64,000 nt of DNA from Alcaligenaceae bacterium (lineage in GTDB: Bacteria > Pseudomonadota > Gammaproteobacteria > Burkholderiales > Burkholderiaceae_B): contig JACCEO010000007.1 of the NCBI GenBank assembly GCA_013416485.1, positions 115,303 to 179,302 on the forward strand, in the 5' to 3' direction. Shown here piece by piece: positions 19,952 to 32,613 of the stretch. A model generated the notes under the pieces. It was not told where the DNA came from. It ran no database searches and saw only the letters and a program-made list of their open reading frames with translations. The number at the start of each line of letters is the position of its first letter. The first letter of the stretch is position 1. A program made the translations under genes and the position numbers.

Positions 19952-20868
19952 CAGGTCCTCCAGGTAGAGCGAAAACCAGGCAAATGATGTGTCCATCGTG
20001 CCCAGGGGTTAGCTGTGATCGTGACGTAACGGTCTGTGCCTGTCAACACCAAGGTAGGGGAAGTATCTGCCAAAGGCAAGAAAACACGGGCTTCCAATTC
20101 GGCCAAAGCCGCTAGCCAGCCACCCCAGTCGCGGCTGGTATGCCAGCTAAGCAAGTCTTCATGGACTTGGGCGTTAGCGATGTGGTTTTTATCGCCTAGC
20201 TGGTTGGTGCTGGCGCCGCCAAACAGCCACAAGCCATTAATAGGCATTTGCCCTAGTTTGGCGCGTTCCTGGTTGACTGGGTCTTGAAACCAGTGCATTT
20301 GTAATTCATTGCCTAGTTTACGCCAAGGTCTGCCAGCCATGTCTTGACGCCACCAATCATTAACAGAGGTGATGCTAACCAATGCCGGGCTTGCGCAGGA
20401 CGGATACCAGTCTGGTGGTAGTTCCACACGCCAATGGCCAGTGTCTGCAGGATGTAGCGTAAAGCCAGTACCTTCAAATAGACTGGATGCCGATTCAAAT
20501 AACGCTACACTCTGTGCTGGCGTGATATTAAGCGTGCGGCCAGGTAACAATACTGCGCCATCGCGCGAGGGGGCAATATGCACCAGTTCAGCTAGCCATA
20601 TAGGCTGTTCTGGGCTGATCTTGCCAGAATAACGTAAAGGTCCCAGGCCTGCGCTTAGGGTTTGGCCTGTGCTAGGTAGGTAACCGCTGGCATCTAATTG
20701 CCAATGTTCATATGGCGTGCAGGCGCTAATGGCTGGGTCGGCAGATACACTGCGGGCACGGCCACGTTCCATCCAGCGCAGCAAGGTAGGTGCGCTGGTT
20801 TGTAGGTAAGAAGTTAGTTCACGTGCCTCGCGAGGATCGGGTAGGGCACCAGGTAGTACGATTTGCAT
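19933..20868 (-). CDS. Conserved protein, mutase/phosphatase-like, upstream of recJ
   Basis: A 311-residue protein often found directly upstream of recJ in betaproteobacteria and sometimes labelled a phosphoglycerate-mutase-like protein. It has conserved-looking segments 'LPINGLWLFGGAS'-type (here 'MPINGLWLFGGAS') and 'WMERGRARSV', but no metal-binding or catalytic residue set that I can assign, so the mutase label is weak. It is rich in Trp. Its 3' end overlaps recJ by 19 bases. It is divergent from lolC/E. Confidence 0.75.
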   Translation of the reverse strand: MQIVLPGALPDPREARELTSYLQTSAPTLLRWMERGRARSVSADPAISACTPYEHWQLDASGYLPSTGQTLSAGLGPLRYSGKISPEQPIWLAELVHIAPSRDGAVLLPGRTLNITPAQSVALFESASSLFEGTGFTLHPADTGHWRVELPPDWYPSCASPALVSITSVNDWWRQDMAGRPWRKLGNELQMHWFQDPVNQERAKLGQMPINGLWLFGGASTNQLGDKNHIANAQVHEDLLSWHTSRDWGGWLAALAELEARVFLPLADTSPTLVLTGTDRYVTITANPWARWTHHLPGFRSTWRTWWSPQN

Positions 20869-20908
20869 ACTAGGATTGTAGTGTTAATGAAATACGGTGA
20901 CGTCAATA

Positions 20909-22180
20909 ATGTCTTATGAGTTCTGGATAGGGGCGCGTTATGCAGGTTTGGCACGCGCTAAACGGGGCAGCAGCAGAGGGGATCGCTTCGTTTCCTTTAT
21001 TGCTGCCAGCTCTATGGCTGGGATTGCGTTGGGGGTGGCTGCCTTAATTGTGGTGCTGTCCGTGATGAACGGTTTTCAGACCCAAGTGCGTGATCGCATG
21101 TTGTCTGTGCTGCCTCATATCGAGCTGTATATGCCGCGTATGGCACCCGATCAGGTTCTAGAGCAATGGCAGCCAGTTGCCCAAGCTGCTCAGACGAACC
21201 CCGAAGTCCGTGGCGCTGCTCCTTTTGTAGCAGCCCAGGGCATGTTGGTGCGTGGTCAGGCCTTAAGCGGGGTACAAATTCGAGGTATAGACCCCGAGCT
21301 TGAAAGTCATGTTTCCGATATTGCCGGGCAAATGCTGGAAGGTAGTCTGGATGCTTTGCAACCTGGCACGTTTTCTATTGTATTGGGTAACCAGATTGCT
21401 ATGGCTTTAGGTGTGGCGCCTGGTGATACGGTGCTGGTGTTGGCGCCACAGGGGTCGGTATCGCCCGCTGGATTTACCCCTCGTATGCGACAGTTCACCG
21501 TTACTGGTCTGTTCTCTTCTGGTTACTATGAGTATGACGCCAGCCTGGCGTTTATGAATTATCAGGATGCCGCGAGGGTATTCAGGGACAGCGGTGTTAG
21601 CGGTGTCAGGCTACGAATCGCTGATATGCAACGTGCGCCCCAAGTGGCAGATGCCTTGCACGCGTCTTTGCCATCCTTTGTGCGTGCCCAAGATTGGACA
21701 CAAAACAACCGTACTTGGTTTGCTGCCGTCCAAACTGAAAAACGCATGATGTTTTTAATATTGGCTTTAATTGTGGCGGTGGCGGCATTTAACCTCTTGT
21801 CGTCCCTGGTTATGGCGGTGAAAGATAAACGTTCTGATATTGCTATTTTGCGTACCTTGGGGGCTAGCCCTGGCGAAATTGCTCGTATATTTTTGGTGCA
21901 AGGTTCGCTAATTGGTGTGATTGGAACCTTGTTGGGTTTAGGGTTTGGCATGCTGATTGCCTATAACATTGATGTCATCGTACCGTTTATTGAAGGCCTA
22001 TTTGGAGTGCAGTTTTTACCTCAGCAAATTTACTTTATCAGTACCATGCCATCAAATCCGCAACTGTCTGATATAACGATAGTCGCAGCCACATCCTTGG
22101 TGTTGTCTTTGTTGGCCACCTTATACCCCAGCTGGCGTGCGTCTAGCTTGCAACCCGCACAGGTATTGCGTCATGACTAA
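20909..22180 (+). CDS. lolC: Lipoprotein-releasing ABC transporter permease (LolC/LolE)
   Basis: A 423-residue inner-membrane subunit of the Lol system, which releases outer-membrane lipoproteins to the LolA chaperone. One helix near 25-50, a large periplasmic domain (~55-270) and three C-terminal helices (~275-405) match the MacB/FtsX fold. 'FVSFIAASSMAGIALGVAAL' and 'DIAILRTLGASPGEIARIFL' are family signatures. Only one permease gene is present, suggesting a homodimeric LolF-like arrangement, as in many non-enteric proteobacteria. Start ATG 20909 was preferred over GTG 20897. It overlaps lolD by eight bases. Confidence 0.94.
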   Translation: MSYEFWIGARYAGLARAKRGSSRGDRFVSFIAASSMAGIALGVAALIVVLSVMNGFQTQVRDRMLSVLPHIELYMPRMAPDQVLEQWQPVAQAAQTNPEVRGAAPFVAAQGMLVRGQALSGVQIRGIDPELESHVSDIAGQMLEGSLDALQPGTFSIVLGNQIAMALGVAPGDTVLVLAPQGSVSPAGFTPRMRQFTVTGLFSSGYYEYDASLAFMNYQDAARVFRDSGVSGVRLRIADMQRAPQVADALHASLPSFVRAQDWTQNNRTWFAAVQTEKRMMFLILALIVAVAAFNLLSSLVMAVKDKRSDIAILRTLGASPGEIARIFLVQGSLIGVIGTLLGLGFGMLIAYNIDVIVPFIEGLFGVQFLPQQIYFISTMPSNPQLSDITIVAATSLVLSLLATLYPSWRASSLQPAQVLRHD

Positions 22181-22886
22181 TGTTACATACACCACACCGG
22201 CCCTAAGGGCCAGCCACTTAGTCAAAACTTACCAAGAGGGTGGCAATGTTATCGAGGTGTTACGTGACGTCAGCTTGGAAGTACAACAAGGCGAAATGGT
22301 CGCTATTGTTGGTGCTTCCGGGTCGGGGAAAAGCACCTTGCTGCATTCTTTGGGTTTATTAGATAGGCCTTTATCAGGCTCAGTCTATGTCAATGGCGTA
22401 TGTGCCGATACCTTATCCGAGGCGCAACGTAGCCAGTTGCGTAATCGATCATTGGGTTTTGTTTACCAATTTCACCATTTGCTGTCAGAGTTTTCTGCGT
22501 TGGAAAATGTTGCCATGCCTTTGATAGTGCGGCGTGAGAAACGTAGTCATGCCCTTGCACAAGCCCAAGTTGTGTTAGAACAAGTGGGACTGGGTAAGCG
22601 CATAGATCATTTCCCAGGGCAGCTTTCAGGTGGTGAACGCCAACGGGTGGCTTTAGCGCGTGCCCTAGTGACACGACCCGCCTGCGTACTCGCCGATGAA
22701 CCCACGGGAAATTTGGACAGACATACGGCAAGCAGTATGTTTGAACTGTTGGTACGCATGAACGAGGATTTTGGCACGGCTTTTGCAATTGTTACCCACG
22801 ATAATGCCTTGGCGGCATTGGCGCATCGTCAGCTAGCCATGCACGAAGGGCAATTGGTGGCCTCGGACCACGCCAGTCAAGTCTGA
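22173..22886 (+). CDS. lolD: Lipoprotein-releasing system ATP-binding protein LolD
   Basis: A 237-residue ABC ATPase pairing with the LolC/E permease just upstream. It contains Walker A 'GASGSGKSTLLHSLGLLD' (the GLLD ending is typical of LolD), the Q-loop 'FVYQFHHLLSEFSALENVAM', signature 'LSGGERQRVALARAL', Walker B 'CVLADEPTGNLD' and the His switch 'IVTHD'. ATG 22173 overlaps the lolC stop by eight bases; a longer in-frame start lies inside lolC and is unlikely. Confidence 0.95.
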   Translation: MTNVTYTTPALRASHLVKTYQEGGNVIEVLRDVSLEVQQGEMVAIVGASGSGKSTLLHSLGLLDRPLSGSVYVNGVCADTLSEAQRSQLRNRSLGFVYQFHHLLSEFSALENVAMPLIVRREKRSHALAQAQVVLEQVGLGKRIDHFPGQLSGGERQRVALARALVTRPACVLADEPTGNLDRHTASSMFELLVRMNEDFGTAFAIVTHDNALAALAHRQLAMHEGQLVASDHASQV

Positions 22887-22922
22887 CGATGCGTGGGGGT
22901 ACTTAGCTTAAGGGAACCAACC

Positions 22923-23753
22923 ATGCTGATAGATACACACTGCCATCTGGATGCGCTGGAGTTTGACGCAGATCGGGATGACGTCATACAGCGGGCCCAA
23001 AAGCAAGGTGTACACACCATTATTATTCCAGCAGTCAATGTGGGAAATTTCGAAGTTGTGCGTCAATTGGCACATAGCTTTCCCGGTGGCTACTACGCTT
23101 TGGGTATACATCCCATATGTGTTCCTAGCGCGCAGGAGTCGCACTTGGCTGATTTGGAGTCAGCCATACAGCTTGCCTTGACCGATCCCAAATTACTTGC
23201 CATTGGCGAAATTGGCCTGGATTATTTCCTTCCTGAGCTAACACAGCCCGATATGCGCCAAAAGCAAGAAATGTTCTATACCGCGCAATTGGATTTGGCA
23301 CAGCGATACAAACTCCCCGTTATTATTCATGTGCGGCGCTCTCATGATATTTTGCTTAAGCACTTACGTCGACGGCCGTGCATAGGTGGAATAGCCCACG
23401 CATTTAACGGCAGCCTTCAACAGGCGCAACAATTCATAGACTTGGGCTTTGCTTTAGGTTTTGGGGGGGCTATGACTTTCAAACGAGCCTTGCAAATACG
23501 GCGTTTGGCACAGGATCTACATCTGAATGACTTAGTGTTAGAAACCGATGCCCCCGACATACCTCCTGCTTGGTTAGGTTTGAATGAGCATGGAGAAAGG
23601 GACTGGTCTATTGCTAAACCACGCAATGAACCTGCCCATATTGCCCGTATGGCTGCCGTCTTGGCAGATTTGCGTGGCGTGACCCAAGAACAGGTATTAA
23701 CGACCACTTGGCATAACGCAAGGCGGGTATTGCCGAAACTACGGGGTATATAG
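22923..23753 (+). CDS. TatD-family metal-dependent hydrolase
   Basis: A 276-residue TIM-barrel hydrolase of the TatD/YcfH family, usually a Mg-dependent DNase or D-aminoacyl-tRNA deacylase-like enzyme in the cytoplasm. Metal ligands are visible as 'DTHCHLD' at the start, Glu in 'AIGEIGLDYF', His in 'VIIHVRRSHD', His in 'GIAHAFNG' and Asp in 'LETDAPDIPP'. Start ATG 22923 gives the usual 'MLIDTHCHLD' N-terminus. It lies 36 bp after lolD in the same direction. Confidence 0.93.
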   Translation: MLIDTHCHLDALEFDADRDDVIQRAQKQGVHTIIIPAVNVGNFEVVRQLAHSFPGGYYALGIHPICVPSAQESHLADLESAIQLALTDPKLLAIGEIGLDYFLPELTQPDMRQKQEMFYTAQLDLAQRYKLPVIIHVRRSHDILLKHLRRRPCIGGIAHAFNGSLQQAQQFIDLGFALGFGGAMTFKRALQIRRLAQDLHLNDLVLETDAPDIPPAWLGLNEHGERDWSIAKPRNEPAHIARMAAVLADLRGVTQEQVLTTTWHNARRVLPKLRGI

Positions 23754-23868
23754 GAGCATGAAAGCGTCTTTGTATTTTTACTTTCAGATATACATTAACT
23801 ATCTATCTGGTGCTTCTGCTGAACAGGAAGCAAGCAGATCATTTATCTACTTTTAGTTGGACAACGTT

Positions 23869-25128
23869 ATGGGTGTTAAAACCTGGCACACAATTAGTGT
23901 AATTGTACTGATCACCGCAGTCACTGTATTGATGCAAATTCCCTCTCAAACTTGGGCTAGCAGCGCAAGCATCAGTTTGATATTGGGTGCTGCTGCCTTG
24001 GCCTGTATGGCGGTTGCTTGCATACTGGCGAGTCGCTGGCGGATCGTCGAGGCTATATTTGGTGGTTTGGATAGGATCTACGAGCTGCATAAGTGGTTAG
24101 GGATATGGGCACTTATTTTTGTGGCCTACCATTTTGTGTTTAAAGCCAAACTTGGGATTTGGGACTCAGCACCCATAATAGAAATGTCCAAGTACTGGAC
24201 TCGTATGGTGCGACAGCTAAGCTTGGTTGCTTTAGGGCTAATCGTGGTTCTGGCACTGAATCGCAATATTCCCTATCGTATTTGGCGCTGGTGGCATAAG
24301 CTTTCTGGCCCGTTATTTGTAATTGTTATTTTGCATTGGCTAAGTTTCGAATCACCCATTACTTTGGCCAGTCCTGCAGGTATATGGTTAGCTCTGTTGT
24401 GTGCCGTAGGCGTATTGGCGGCATTTTATAAATTACTGCTATATCCCTTTTTAGCCCCCGGTGGGGAATATACAGTGGTTGCTGTATCGTATGGCACAGA
24501 TGCGGTACATCTTGAACTAGCGCCAGTTCGTCATACTTTTTCCTTCCAATCAGGTCAGTTTGCTTTCCTGTCACTACAAGAAAAGGGCTTACGGGAACCT
24601 CATCCTTTCACCATTGCCAGTGCGCCAACAGAAACGGGAAATATTCATTTTGTGATCCGAGCGTTAGGGGATTACACACAACAATTACGTGAGCAGATAA
24701 AAGTAGGCATGATGGCTAATGTATATGCGCCACATGGCCGTTTTAAGCGTGCAGAGCAAGCTCAACGCGAAATTTGGATAGGCGCAGGGGTAGGAATATC
24801 GCCTTTTCTTTCTTGGTTAAATGACAAAACTCAGAAAGATCTTGGCCGTGCTTGTTTAGTCTATTGTTTTGATCCTGCGCGAGCCTTCCCTAGTGTGGAG
24901 CGCGTTCAAGAAATGGCCAGCGATGCTGGGGTATGGTTTATGCCTAACCCAACGGGTGGTGACGCTTTGGCAGTCACCATTAAGCAGGCTGTTACCGAGG
25001 TCGACCCAACCCATGTCCAAATCAGTTTCTGTGGCCCTAAAGGTTTGTTAAAGCGTGTGCAACAGCTAATGAAGGAAAGCAATATTCCTGAAAATAACAT
25101 TCACTATGAGTTTTTTGATTTTCGTTAA
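23869..25128 (+). CDS. Ferric-reductase-like membrane flavoprotein
   Basis: A 419-residue protein with about six N-terminal membrane helices holding haem-ligand His candidates ('YELHKWLGIWALIFVAYHFV', 'WWHKLSGPLFVIVILHWLSF') and a C-terminal ferredoxin-reductase module. The FAD-binding segment is 'EPHPFTIASAP', and the NAD-binding part includes 'WIGAGVGISPFLSWL' and 'QISFCGPKGLL'. This is the ferric reductase-like transmembrane plus FNR layout, moving electrons from NAD(P)H across the inner membrane. The acceptor is not known. ATG 23869 was chosen over a TTG twelve bases upstream. Confidence 0.9.
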   Translation: MGVKTWHTISVIVLITAVTVLMQIPSQTWASSASISLILGAAALACMAVACILASRWRIVEAIFGGLDRIYELHKWLGIWALIFVAYHFVFKAKLGIWDSAPIIEMSKYWTRMVRQLSLVALGLIVVLALNRNIPYRIWRWWHKLSGPLFVIVILHWLSFESPITLASPAGIWLALLCAVGVLAAFYKLLLYPFLAPGGEYTVVAVSYGTDAVHLELAPVRHTFSFQSGQFAFLSLQEKGLREPHPFTIASAPTETGNIHFVIRALGDYTQQLREQIKVGMMANVYAPHGRFKRAEQAQREIWIGAGVGISPFLSWLNDKTQKDLGRACLVYCFDPARAFPSVERVQEMASDAGVWFMPNPTGGDALAVTIKQAVTEVDPTHVQISFCGPKGLLKRVQQLMKESNIPENNIHYEFFDFR

Positions 25129-25194
25129 AGAACAGCGCTAAAGCGAACTGCCGTACAAAGGCTAAATATGCCCTCCAATTTTTCATAAGGATAT

Positions 25195-26286
25195 ATGTTT
25201 GTGAGTCAACTTTTTACTCCTCTTACTATTGGGCAGCAAACCTTTAGTAATCGTATTTCCGTTTCTCCTATGTGCCAATACTCTGCCACTGATGGCTGCG
25301 CTACTGCGTGGCACCAAATGCATTTAGGTATGTTGGCAGGTTCAGGAGCCGGCTTGGTTGTTTTGGAAGCAACCGCTGTCGAACGCGCTGGACGGATTGC
25401 TCACGGATGTTTAGGTTTGTATTCAGATGCCAATGAATTTGCGCTTGCAAATACTTTGGCCTTTTGTCGTACGGCAGGATCTGCAAAGTTTGGGATACAA
25501 ATTGGCCACTCAGGACGTAAAGGCTCATCCAATGCGCCGTGGGATGGTGGTAAACCATTAGATGACGGTCAGGATCCGTGGCGTACATTTGCACCGTCCA
25601 CCACAGATGATGCCTCAGTTATTGCTTGTGTGCAGTCTGATTTGGACCGTATTAAGCAAGCCTTTGTTGATGCCGCGGTACGTGCTGTTCGTATAGGCTT
25701 TGATCTTATTGAGGTGCATGCTGCGCACGGTTATTTGTTGCATCAATTCTTGTCACCCTTGTCAAATCACCGTACTGATCAGTATGGCGGTAGTCAGCAG
25801 AATCGTTTTCGATTTCCATTGGAAGTGTTCGAGGCGATACGTGCCGTAGTACCCGAAAATGTTGCCTTAGGCGCACGCATTACTGGTTCAGATTGGCTGG
25901 AAGGTGGTATTACCGTAGAAGAAGCCGTTACTTTTGCGCAGGCTTTGGAAGCCAAAGGCTGTGAGTATGTTGACGTAACAAGTGGCGGTGTAGCCATAGC
26001 ACCTATTCCGGTAGGTCCTGGTTACCAAGTCGCTTTTGCTAGTGCTGTTAAACAAGCTGTCACTATGCCGGTACGTACTGTAGGCATGATAGTCACCGCT
26101 CAGCAAGCTGAAGAAATCATTGTTTCTGGCGCTGCCGATGCCGTTGCTATAGGTCGAGGGTTTATTGATAATCCACACTGGGCTTACGAAGCGGCTCAAG
26201 TGTTGGGTGCGCAGGTGTCGTACCCACGTCAGTATGCCCGAGCAGCACCTAATCTATGGCCAGGCAGTAGCTTAAAACCTAGGTAG
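25195..26286 (+). CDS. Old Yellow Enzyme-family NADH:flavin oxidoreductase (YqjM-like)
   Basis: A 363-residue FMN-dependent ene-reductase with a good ribosome site (AAGGA) before ATG 25195. YqjM-type features are the redox-tuning Cys in 'SPMCQYSA', the substrate-binding His in 'GIQIGHSGRKGS', 'EVHAAHGYLLHQFLSPLSN', and the phosphate-binding 'VGMIVTAQQAEEI' / 'AVAIGRGFIDNP' at the C-terminus. It reduces activated C=C bonds; the natural substrate is unknown. It follows the membrane flavoprotein by 66 bp in the same direction and may be cotranscribed. Confidence 0.94.
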   Translation: MFVSQLFTPLTIGQQTFSNRISVSPMCQYSATDGCATAWHQMHLGMLAGSGAGLVVLEATAVERAGRIAHGCLGLYSDANEFALANTLAFCRTAGSAKFGIQIGHSGRKGSSNAPWDGGKPLDDGQDPWRTFAPSTTDDASVIACVQSDLDRIKQAFVDAAVRAVRIGFDLIEVHAAHGYLLHQFLSPLSNHRTDQYGGSQQNRFRFPLEVFEAIRAVVPENVALGARITGSDWLEGGITVEEAVTFAQALEAKGCEYVDVTSGGVAIAPIPVGPGYQVAFASAVKQAVTMPVRTVGMIVTAQQAEEIIVSGAADAVAIGRGFIDNPHWAYEAAQVLGAQVSYPRQYARAAPNLWPGSSLKPR

Positions 26287-26366
26287 TTCTCCGAACGACA
26301 AAAACCACTCACTTTCGCCCCGCCAAACCTTCATCCAATTTACGCTAGTTATTTTGGAGTGTGGGT

Positions 26367-28847
26367 GTGACGGGGCGTCTTAGTCTGCTGGCTTTTGTCG
26401 CGGCAACTGCCGTAGTGCATCGCTTTCCTACGATGCCAGGATCTCAAGCTTGGGTGCTGGGTGGTTTGTTGCTGATCATGCTCAGTGGTTTGGTCTGCTT
26501 GCTTACTCGGCGCTATCGTTGGCCTATTTTGCTGCCTTTGTTAGCGGTTGCCCTAGGCTTAGCACTAACGATAGTCAGGGTAGAACATAGGTTAGCCGAT
26601 GCCTTGACGCCAGATAATGAAAACAAGGTGAGTCGGGTAGTATTGCGTATTGCCGAATTACCCCGGCTGGGGCCTGATAGCCGTCATTTTCAGGCCGAAG
26701 TCATTTCGTCCAAACCCGCGGGTGTACCCACACGGATACAGGTGTCTTGGGCGGCTGGAACGTGGACTGGTCCTTACGGTAATCCAAATAAACCACCAGC
26801 AAATTTCCCGGAATTAATACCAGGCCAAGTCTGGCGTATGTCTTTGACCTTGAAGCCTCCACATGGCTTGCGCAATCCCCATGCATTTGATTATGAAGCT
26901 TATGCATTTGCGCAAGGTATCAGGGCTACTGGCACCGTTAGAGGCACGCCGGTGTATTTGTATGATGAGCCCTGGGCTAACCTGGGGGTCATAGCCCAAA
27001 GGGCCAGATATTATGTGCGACAGGCCATGCTCCCTCATCTACAAGACAAGCGTTATGGGGCAGTCATGCTGGCCTTGGCATTGGGTGATCAAGCCAGTAT
27101 GGATGCTGATGATTGGGTAGTATTTAATCGCACTGGCTTGACGCATTTGGTTTCAATTAGTGGTACCCACATTACCTTGATTGCCGCTTTGTTAGGCAGC
27201 CTGATGGCATGGCTGTGGCGTCGTTTGCGTTTTCGCGGGCGTTTATTAGCAGAGTACTTACCGGCTCAAATCGTGGGGGCTGGTTCGGCTTTGATGGTCG
27301 CCTGGCTATATTGTTTATTAGCTGGGTGGGGCGTGCCGGCGCGACGTACGTTTTTAATGTTGGCAGTTATTGCCATAGCGTATGTAGCACGATTACCAAT
27401 AACATCTATGCGTTTGTTGTTGCTGGCGGCATTTGCTGTAGTGATCTTGGACCCTTGGGCAATGATCAGTGCGGGGTTTTGGTTATCGTTTGGTGCGGTA
27501 AGCATACTGATGGCAATTGCAGGATGGCAGGGGTATGTCGTGACGCAACCTCTAGTAAGTAGTCGTTATAAACGCTGGGGGCAGTCTGCTGTGGTAGCCA
27601 CGCGTTTCCAATTGCTTATCTCAGTGGGCTTGATGCCCTTATTGGCGCTGCTGTTTTATGAAGTGTCCTTGATATCTCCTGTGGCGAATGCGTATGCCAT
27701 CCCTTTGATTAGTTTGGTTGTGACTCCGGCGTCATTGCTGTTTGCTGGCTTGGCTTTGGTACCAGGCGTGGAAGTATTCGCTGCCGTTGCAGCGTGGGTA
27801 GGGCATAGCGCGCTGGAATTTATGATGGTTCCTACTTTATGGCTAAGCCAATTAGGGGTTGCCAGTGTTAATGTCGCAGCGGCACCAGTAGGCGCTACTG
27901 TCTTGGGTTTAACTGGTTTAGCTTGGGCCTTGATGCCATATGGCTTGCCAGGCCGCCAGTTGGCTTGGTTGTTGGTGGCACCTGCTTTGCTATGGCAACC
28001 CAAGCGGCCTGCTCAGGGTGACTGGGACCTTTATGCGTTGGATGTGGGGCAGGCCAGCGCCATTGTGCTGCGTACTGCTAAACATACGGTATTGTTTGAT
28101 ACCGGCATACGCAGTAGCCCCAGTTCGGATAGTGGTATCCAGGTTATCTGGCCGTTTTTGCGTAGCCTTGGTGTGAGTTCATTGGATATCCTAGTGGTAT
28201 CTCACCCTGATATTGATCATGTTGGCGGTATGCGTAGTGTGGTAAATACCTTGCCAGTACAACAGGCGTACGCGTCTTTTGATATAGCTGCTTACCTAGC
28301 TCGCGAGGCTCATTTGCTGAAGCAGCCAGATCTACCCGTTAGCTTGCCCTTAGTGCTTCATGCTTGTCACCAAGGTCAGAAGTTTACTCTCGATGAAGTG
28401 GATTTTGAGTTCTTATGGCCAGCGGAAAATCCACCGTCGAAAACCACTAGAAAAGCCAGTAAAAATGATCAAAGTTGTGTGCTTAAAATAAGCGGTAAGC
28501 ATCATTCGGCCTTATTACCTGGTGACATAGGGGCTAAGCCGGAACATGTCTTGGTACAAGGGGGCTTATCGTCTGTGGATGTAGTGGTGGCTAGCCATCA
28601 TGGTTCTAAAACTTCGTCGTCTGCGGCTTTTGTCGATGCCGTGAAAGCTCAGCATGTTATTGCCCAAGCTGGAGCCTGGAGTCGTTATGGCCACCCGCAT
28701 ACCAACATAGCCCGGCGTTGGCGTCATTCAGGTGCGCAGTTTTGGCGTTCTGATCAACACGGTGCTGTGCATATTGCTTCCAGAAAAAATGGTTTAACGG
28801 TGCAGGCTGAACGGCAAGTCAACAGACGATATTGGCAACATTTCTAA
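26367..28847 (+). CDS. comEC: DNA internalisation competence protein ComEC/Rec2
   Basis: About 826 residues: an N-terminal hydrophobic region, the Competence membrane domain (~220-500, with 'HLVSISGTHITLIAALLG') and a C-terminal metallo-beta-lactamase-like domain ('LDVGQASAIVL', 'VVSHPDIDHVGGM', 'LLPGDIGAKPE', 'VVASHHGSKTSSS'). It forms the inner-membrane channel taking up single-stranded DNA in natural transformation. GTG 26367 is favoured because GGAG lies seven bases upstream; GTG 26361 is the alternative. The gene looks intact, which suggests but does not prove competence. Confidence 0.94.
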   Translation: MTGRLSLLAFVAATAVVHRFPTMPGSQAWVLGGLLLIMLSGLVCLLTRRYRWPILLPLLAVALGLALTIVRVEHRLADALTPDNENKVSRVVLRIAELPRLGPDSRHFQAEVISSKPAGVPTRIQVSWAAGTWTGPYGNPNKPPANFPELIPGQVWRMSLTLKPPHGLRNPHAFDYEAYAFAQGIRATGTVRGTPVYLYDEPWANLGVIAQRARYYVRQAMLPHLQDKRYGAVMLALALGDQASMDADDWVVFNRTGLTHLVSISGTHITLIAALLGSLMAWLWRRLRFRGRLLAEYLPAQIVGAGSALMVAWLYCLLAGWGVPARRTFLMLAVIAIAYVARLPITSMRLLLLAAFAVVILDPWAMISAGFWLSFGAVSILMAIAGWQGYVVTQPLVSSRYKRWGQSAVVATRFQLLISVGLMPLLALLFYEVSLISPVANAYAIPLISLVVTPASLLFAGLALVPGVEVFAAVAAWVGHSALEFMMVPTLWLSQLGVASVNVAAAPVGATVLGLTGLAWALMPYGLPGRQLAWLLVAPALLWQPKRPAQGDWDLYALDVGQASAIVLRTAKHTVLFDTGIRSSPSSDSGIQVIWPFLRSLGVSSLDILVVSHPDIDHVGGMRSVVNTLPVQQAYASFDIAAYLAREAHLLKQPDLPVSLPLVLHACHQGQKFTLDEVDFEFLWPAENPPSKTTRKASKNDQSCVLKISGKHHSALLPGDIGAKPEHVLVQGGLSSVDVVVASHHGSKTSSSAAFVDAVKAQHVIAQAGAWSRYGHPHTNIARRWRHSGAQFWRSDQHGAVHIASRKNGLTVQAERQVNRRYWQHF

Positions 28848-28898
28848 AGGCAATTTATCCTAGTGTAAACCCGTATCTGTGCTAGGTAGATATTGCCT
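28848..28898 (+). terminator. Hairpin after comEC (possible terminator)
   Basis: AGGCAAT and ATTGCCT arms, with an inner CCTAG/CTAGG pairing, immediately after the comEC stop. No clear T-run follows, so termination is only a possibility. Confidence 0.4.
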
Positions 28899-28946
28899 AA
28901 TTACGTGGAATAGGTGATGATGAAGTATCCGTTCACAAGACGGTAA

Positions 28947-31269
<2,323 letters not shown>

Positions 31270-31273
<4 letters not shown>

Positions 31274-32598
31274 CCAAGCACGTGATTAAAATGCCAGACA
31301 TCGGCGAAGGTATCGCTGAAGTCGAAATTGTTGAATGGCATGTAGCAGTAGGTGATAGTGTCATCGAAGATCAAATACTGGCTGACGTCATGACGGATAA
31401 AGCCAGTGTGCAAATTCCTTCACCGGTTTTCGGTAAAGTCACCGATTTGGGTGGCCAACCTGGTGACATCATGGCTGTAGGTAGCGCTTTGATCACGATA
31501 GACGTCGATCAACAATCATCGAATCAAGCCCCTAAGGTTGCTGATGAATTGACCTCTACACCTACACATGCGGATTCCAAGCCAATCACTGTATCCGTGG
31601 CCGCTTCAGAACAAGCACCTGTAAGTGCTGTGACAGCAGCGCTGCCATCTGCATCTGTTCCGGTAGCCCCACCCGTGGTGCTTCACCTGGATCAGCCCCA
31701 TCTTAAACCCCTGGCCTCGCCCTCGGTGCGGCGTCAGGCTCGTGAGTTGGGCATAGATCTGAATCAGGTTCAAACCAGGGATGAACATGGCCGGATTACC
31801 CACGCAATCTTAGCTGCGCATCAATCAGGCGCTGTTCAGGGGGTAGTGCCAGAAACTAGCTCTTGCAGGACGGTGGCTGCCACATCAACCAATACGGCTG
31901 ATGGCCAACGCCAAATTCCTGTCATTGGTCTACGGCGCAAAATTGCTCAAAAAATGCAGGAATCCAAACGGCATATCCCGCATTTCACTTATGTTGAGGA
32001 AGTCGATGTCACTGAACTGGAAAACCTACGCGTACAGTTGAACCATCGTTGGGGCAATACGCGTGGCAAACTCACTGTGTTGCCTTTCTTGGCACGCGCC
32101 ATAGTTCTGGCCCTGAAAGAATTCCCGCAAATTAACGCTCGTTATGACGATACGGCCAATATCATTACCCAATTTGACGCGGTACATCTGGGGGTGGCAG
32201 CGCAAACCGATGCAGGCCTGATGGTGCCGGTATTACGTCATACCCAAGCTTTGGATTTATGGCAATGCGCCTCAGGTATTACACTTTTGGCGGAAGCCGC
32301 ACGTTCAGGCAAAGCCACTTTGCAGGAACTGACCGGGTCAACCATTACCTTGACCAGCTTGGGTGCCTTGGGCGGCATCGTGTCTACACCCGTCATTAAT
32401 TATCCGGAAGTAGGCATAGTTGGGGTTAACCGTATTGTAGAACGTCCTATGGTGGTAGCTGGGGCTGTCGTTGTGCGCAAAATGATGAACCTATCCTCAT
32501 CGTTTGACCATAGAGTGGTAGATGGTATGCATGCTGCTCAGTTTATTCAGGCGATACGTTCCTATCTAGAGTGTCCAGCAACCTTGTTTATTGACTAA
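31270..32598 (+). CDS. bkdB: Branched-chain 2-oxoacid dehydrogenase E2 (lipoyl acyltransferase)
   Basis: A 442-residue E2 core. One lipoyl domain (~1-80, lipoyl Lys in 'VMTDKASVQIPSP') is followed by an Ala/Pro/Ser-rich linker (~85-150), the peripheral-subunit-binding domain ('ASPSVRRQARELGIDLNQV') and the catalytic acyltransferase domain ending in 'SSSFDHRVVDGMHAAQFIQA' with the active His/Asp. ATG 31270 overlaps the E1beta stop. No E3 dihydrolipoamide dehydrogenase gene follows, so E3 must be encoded elsewhere. Confidence 0.95.
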
Positions 32599-32613
32599 GA
32601 CATACGCCCCAAG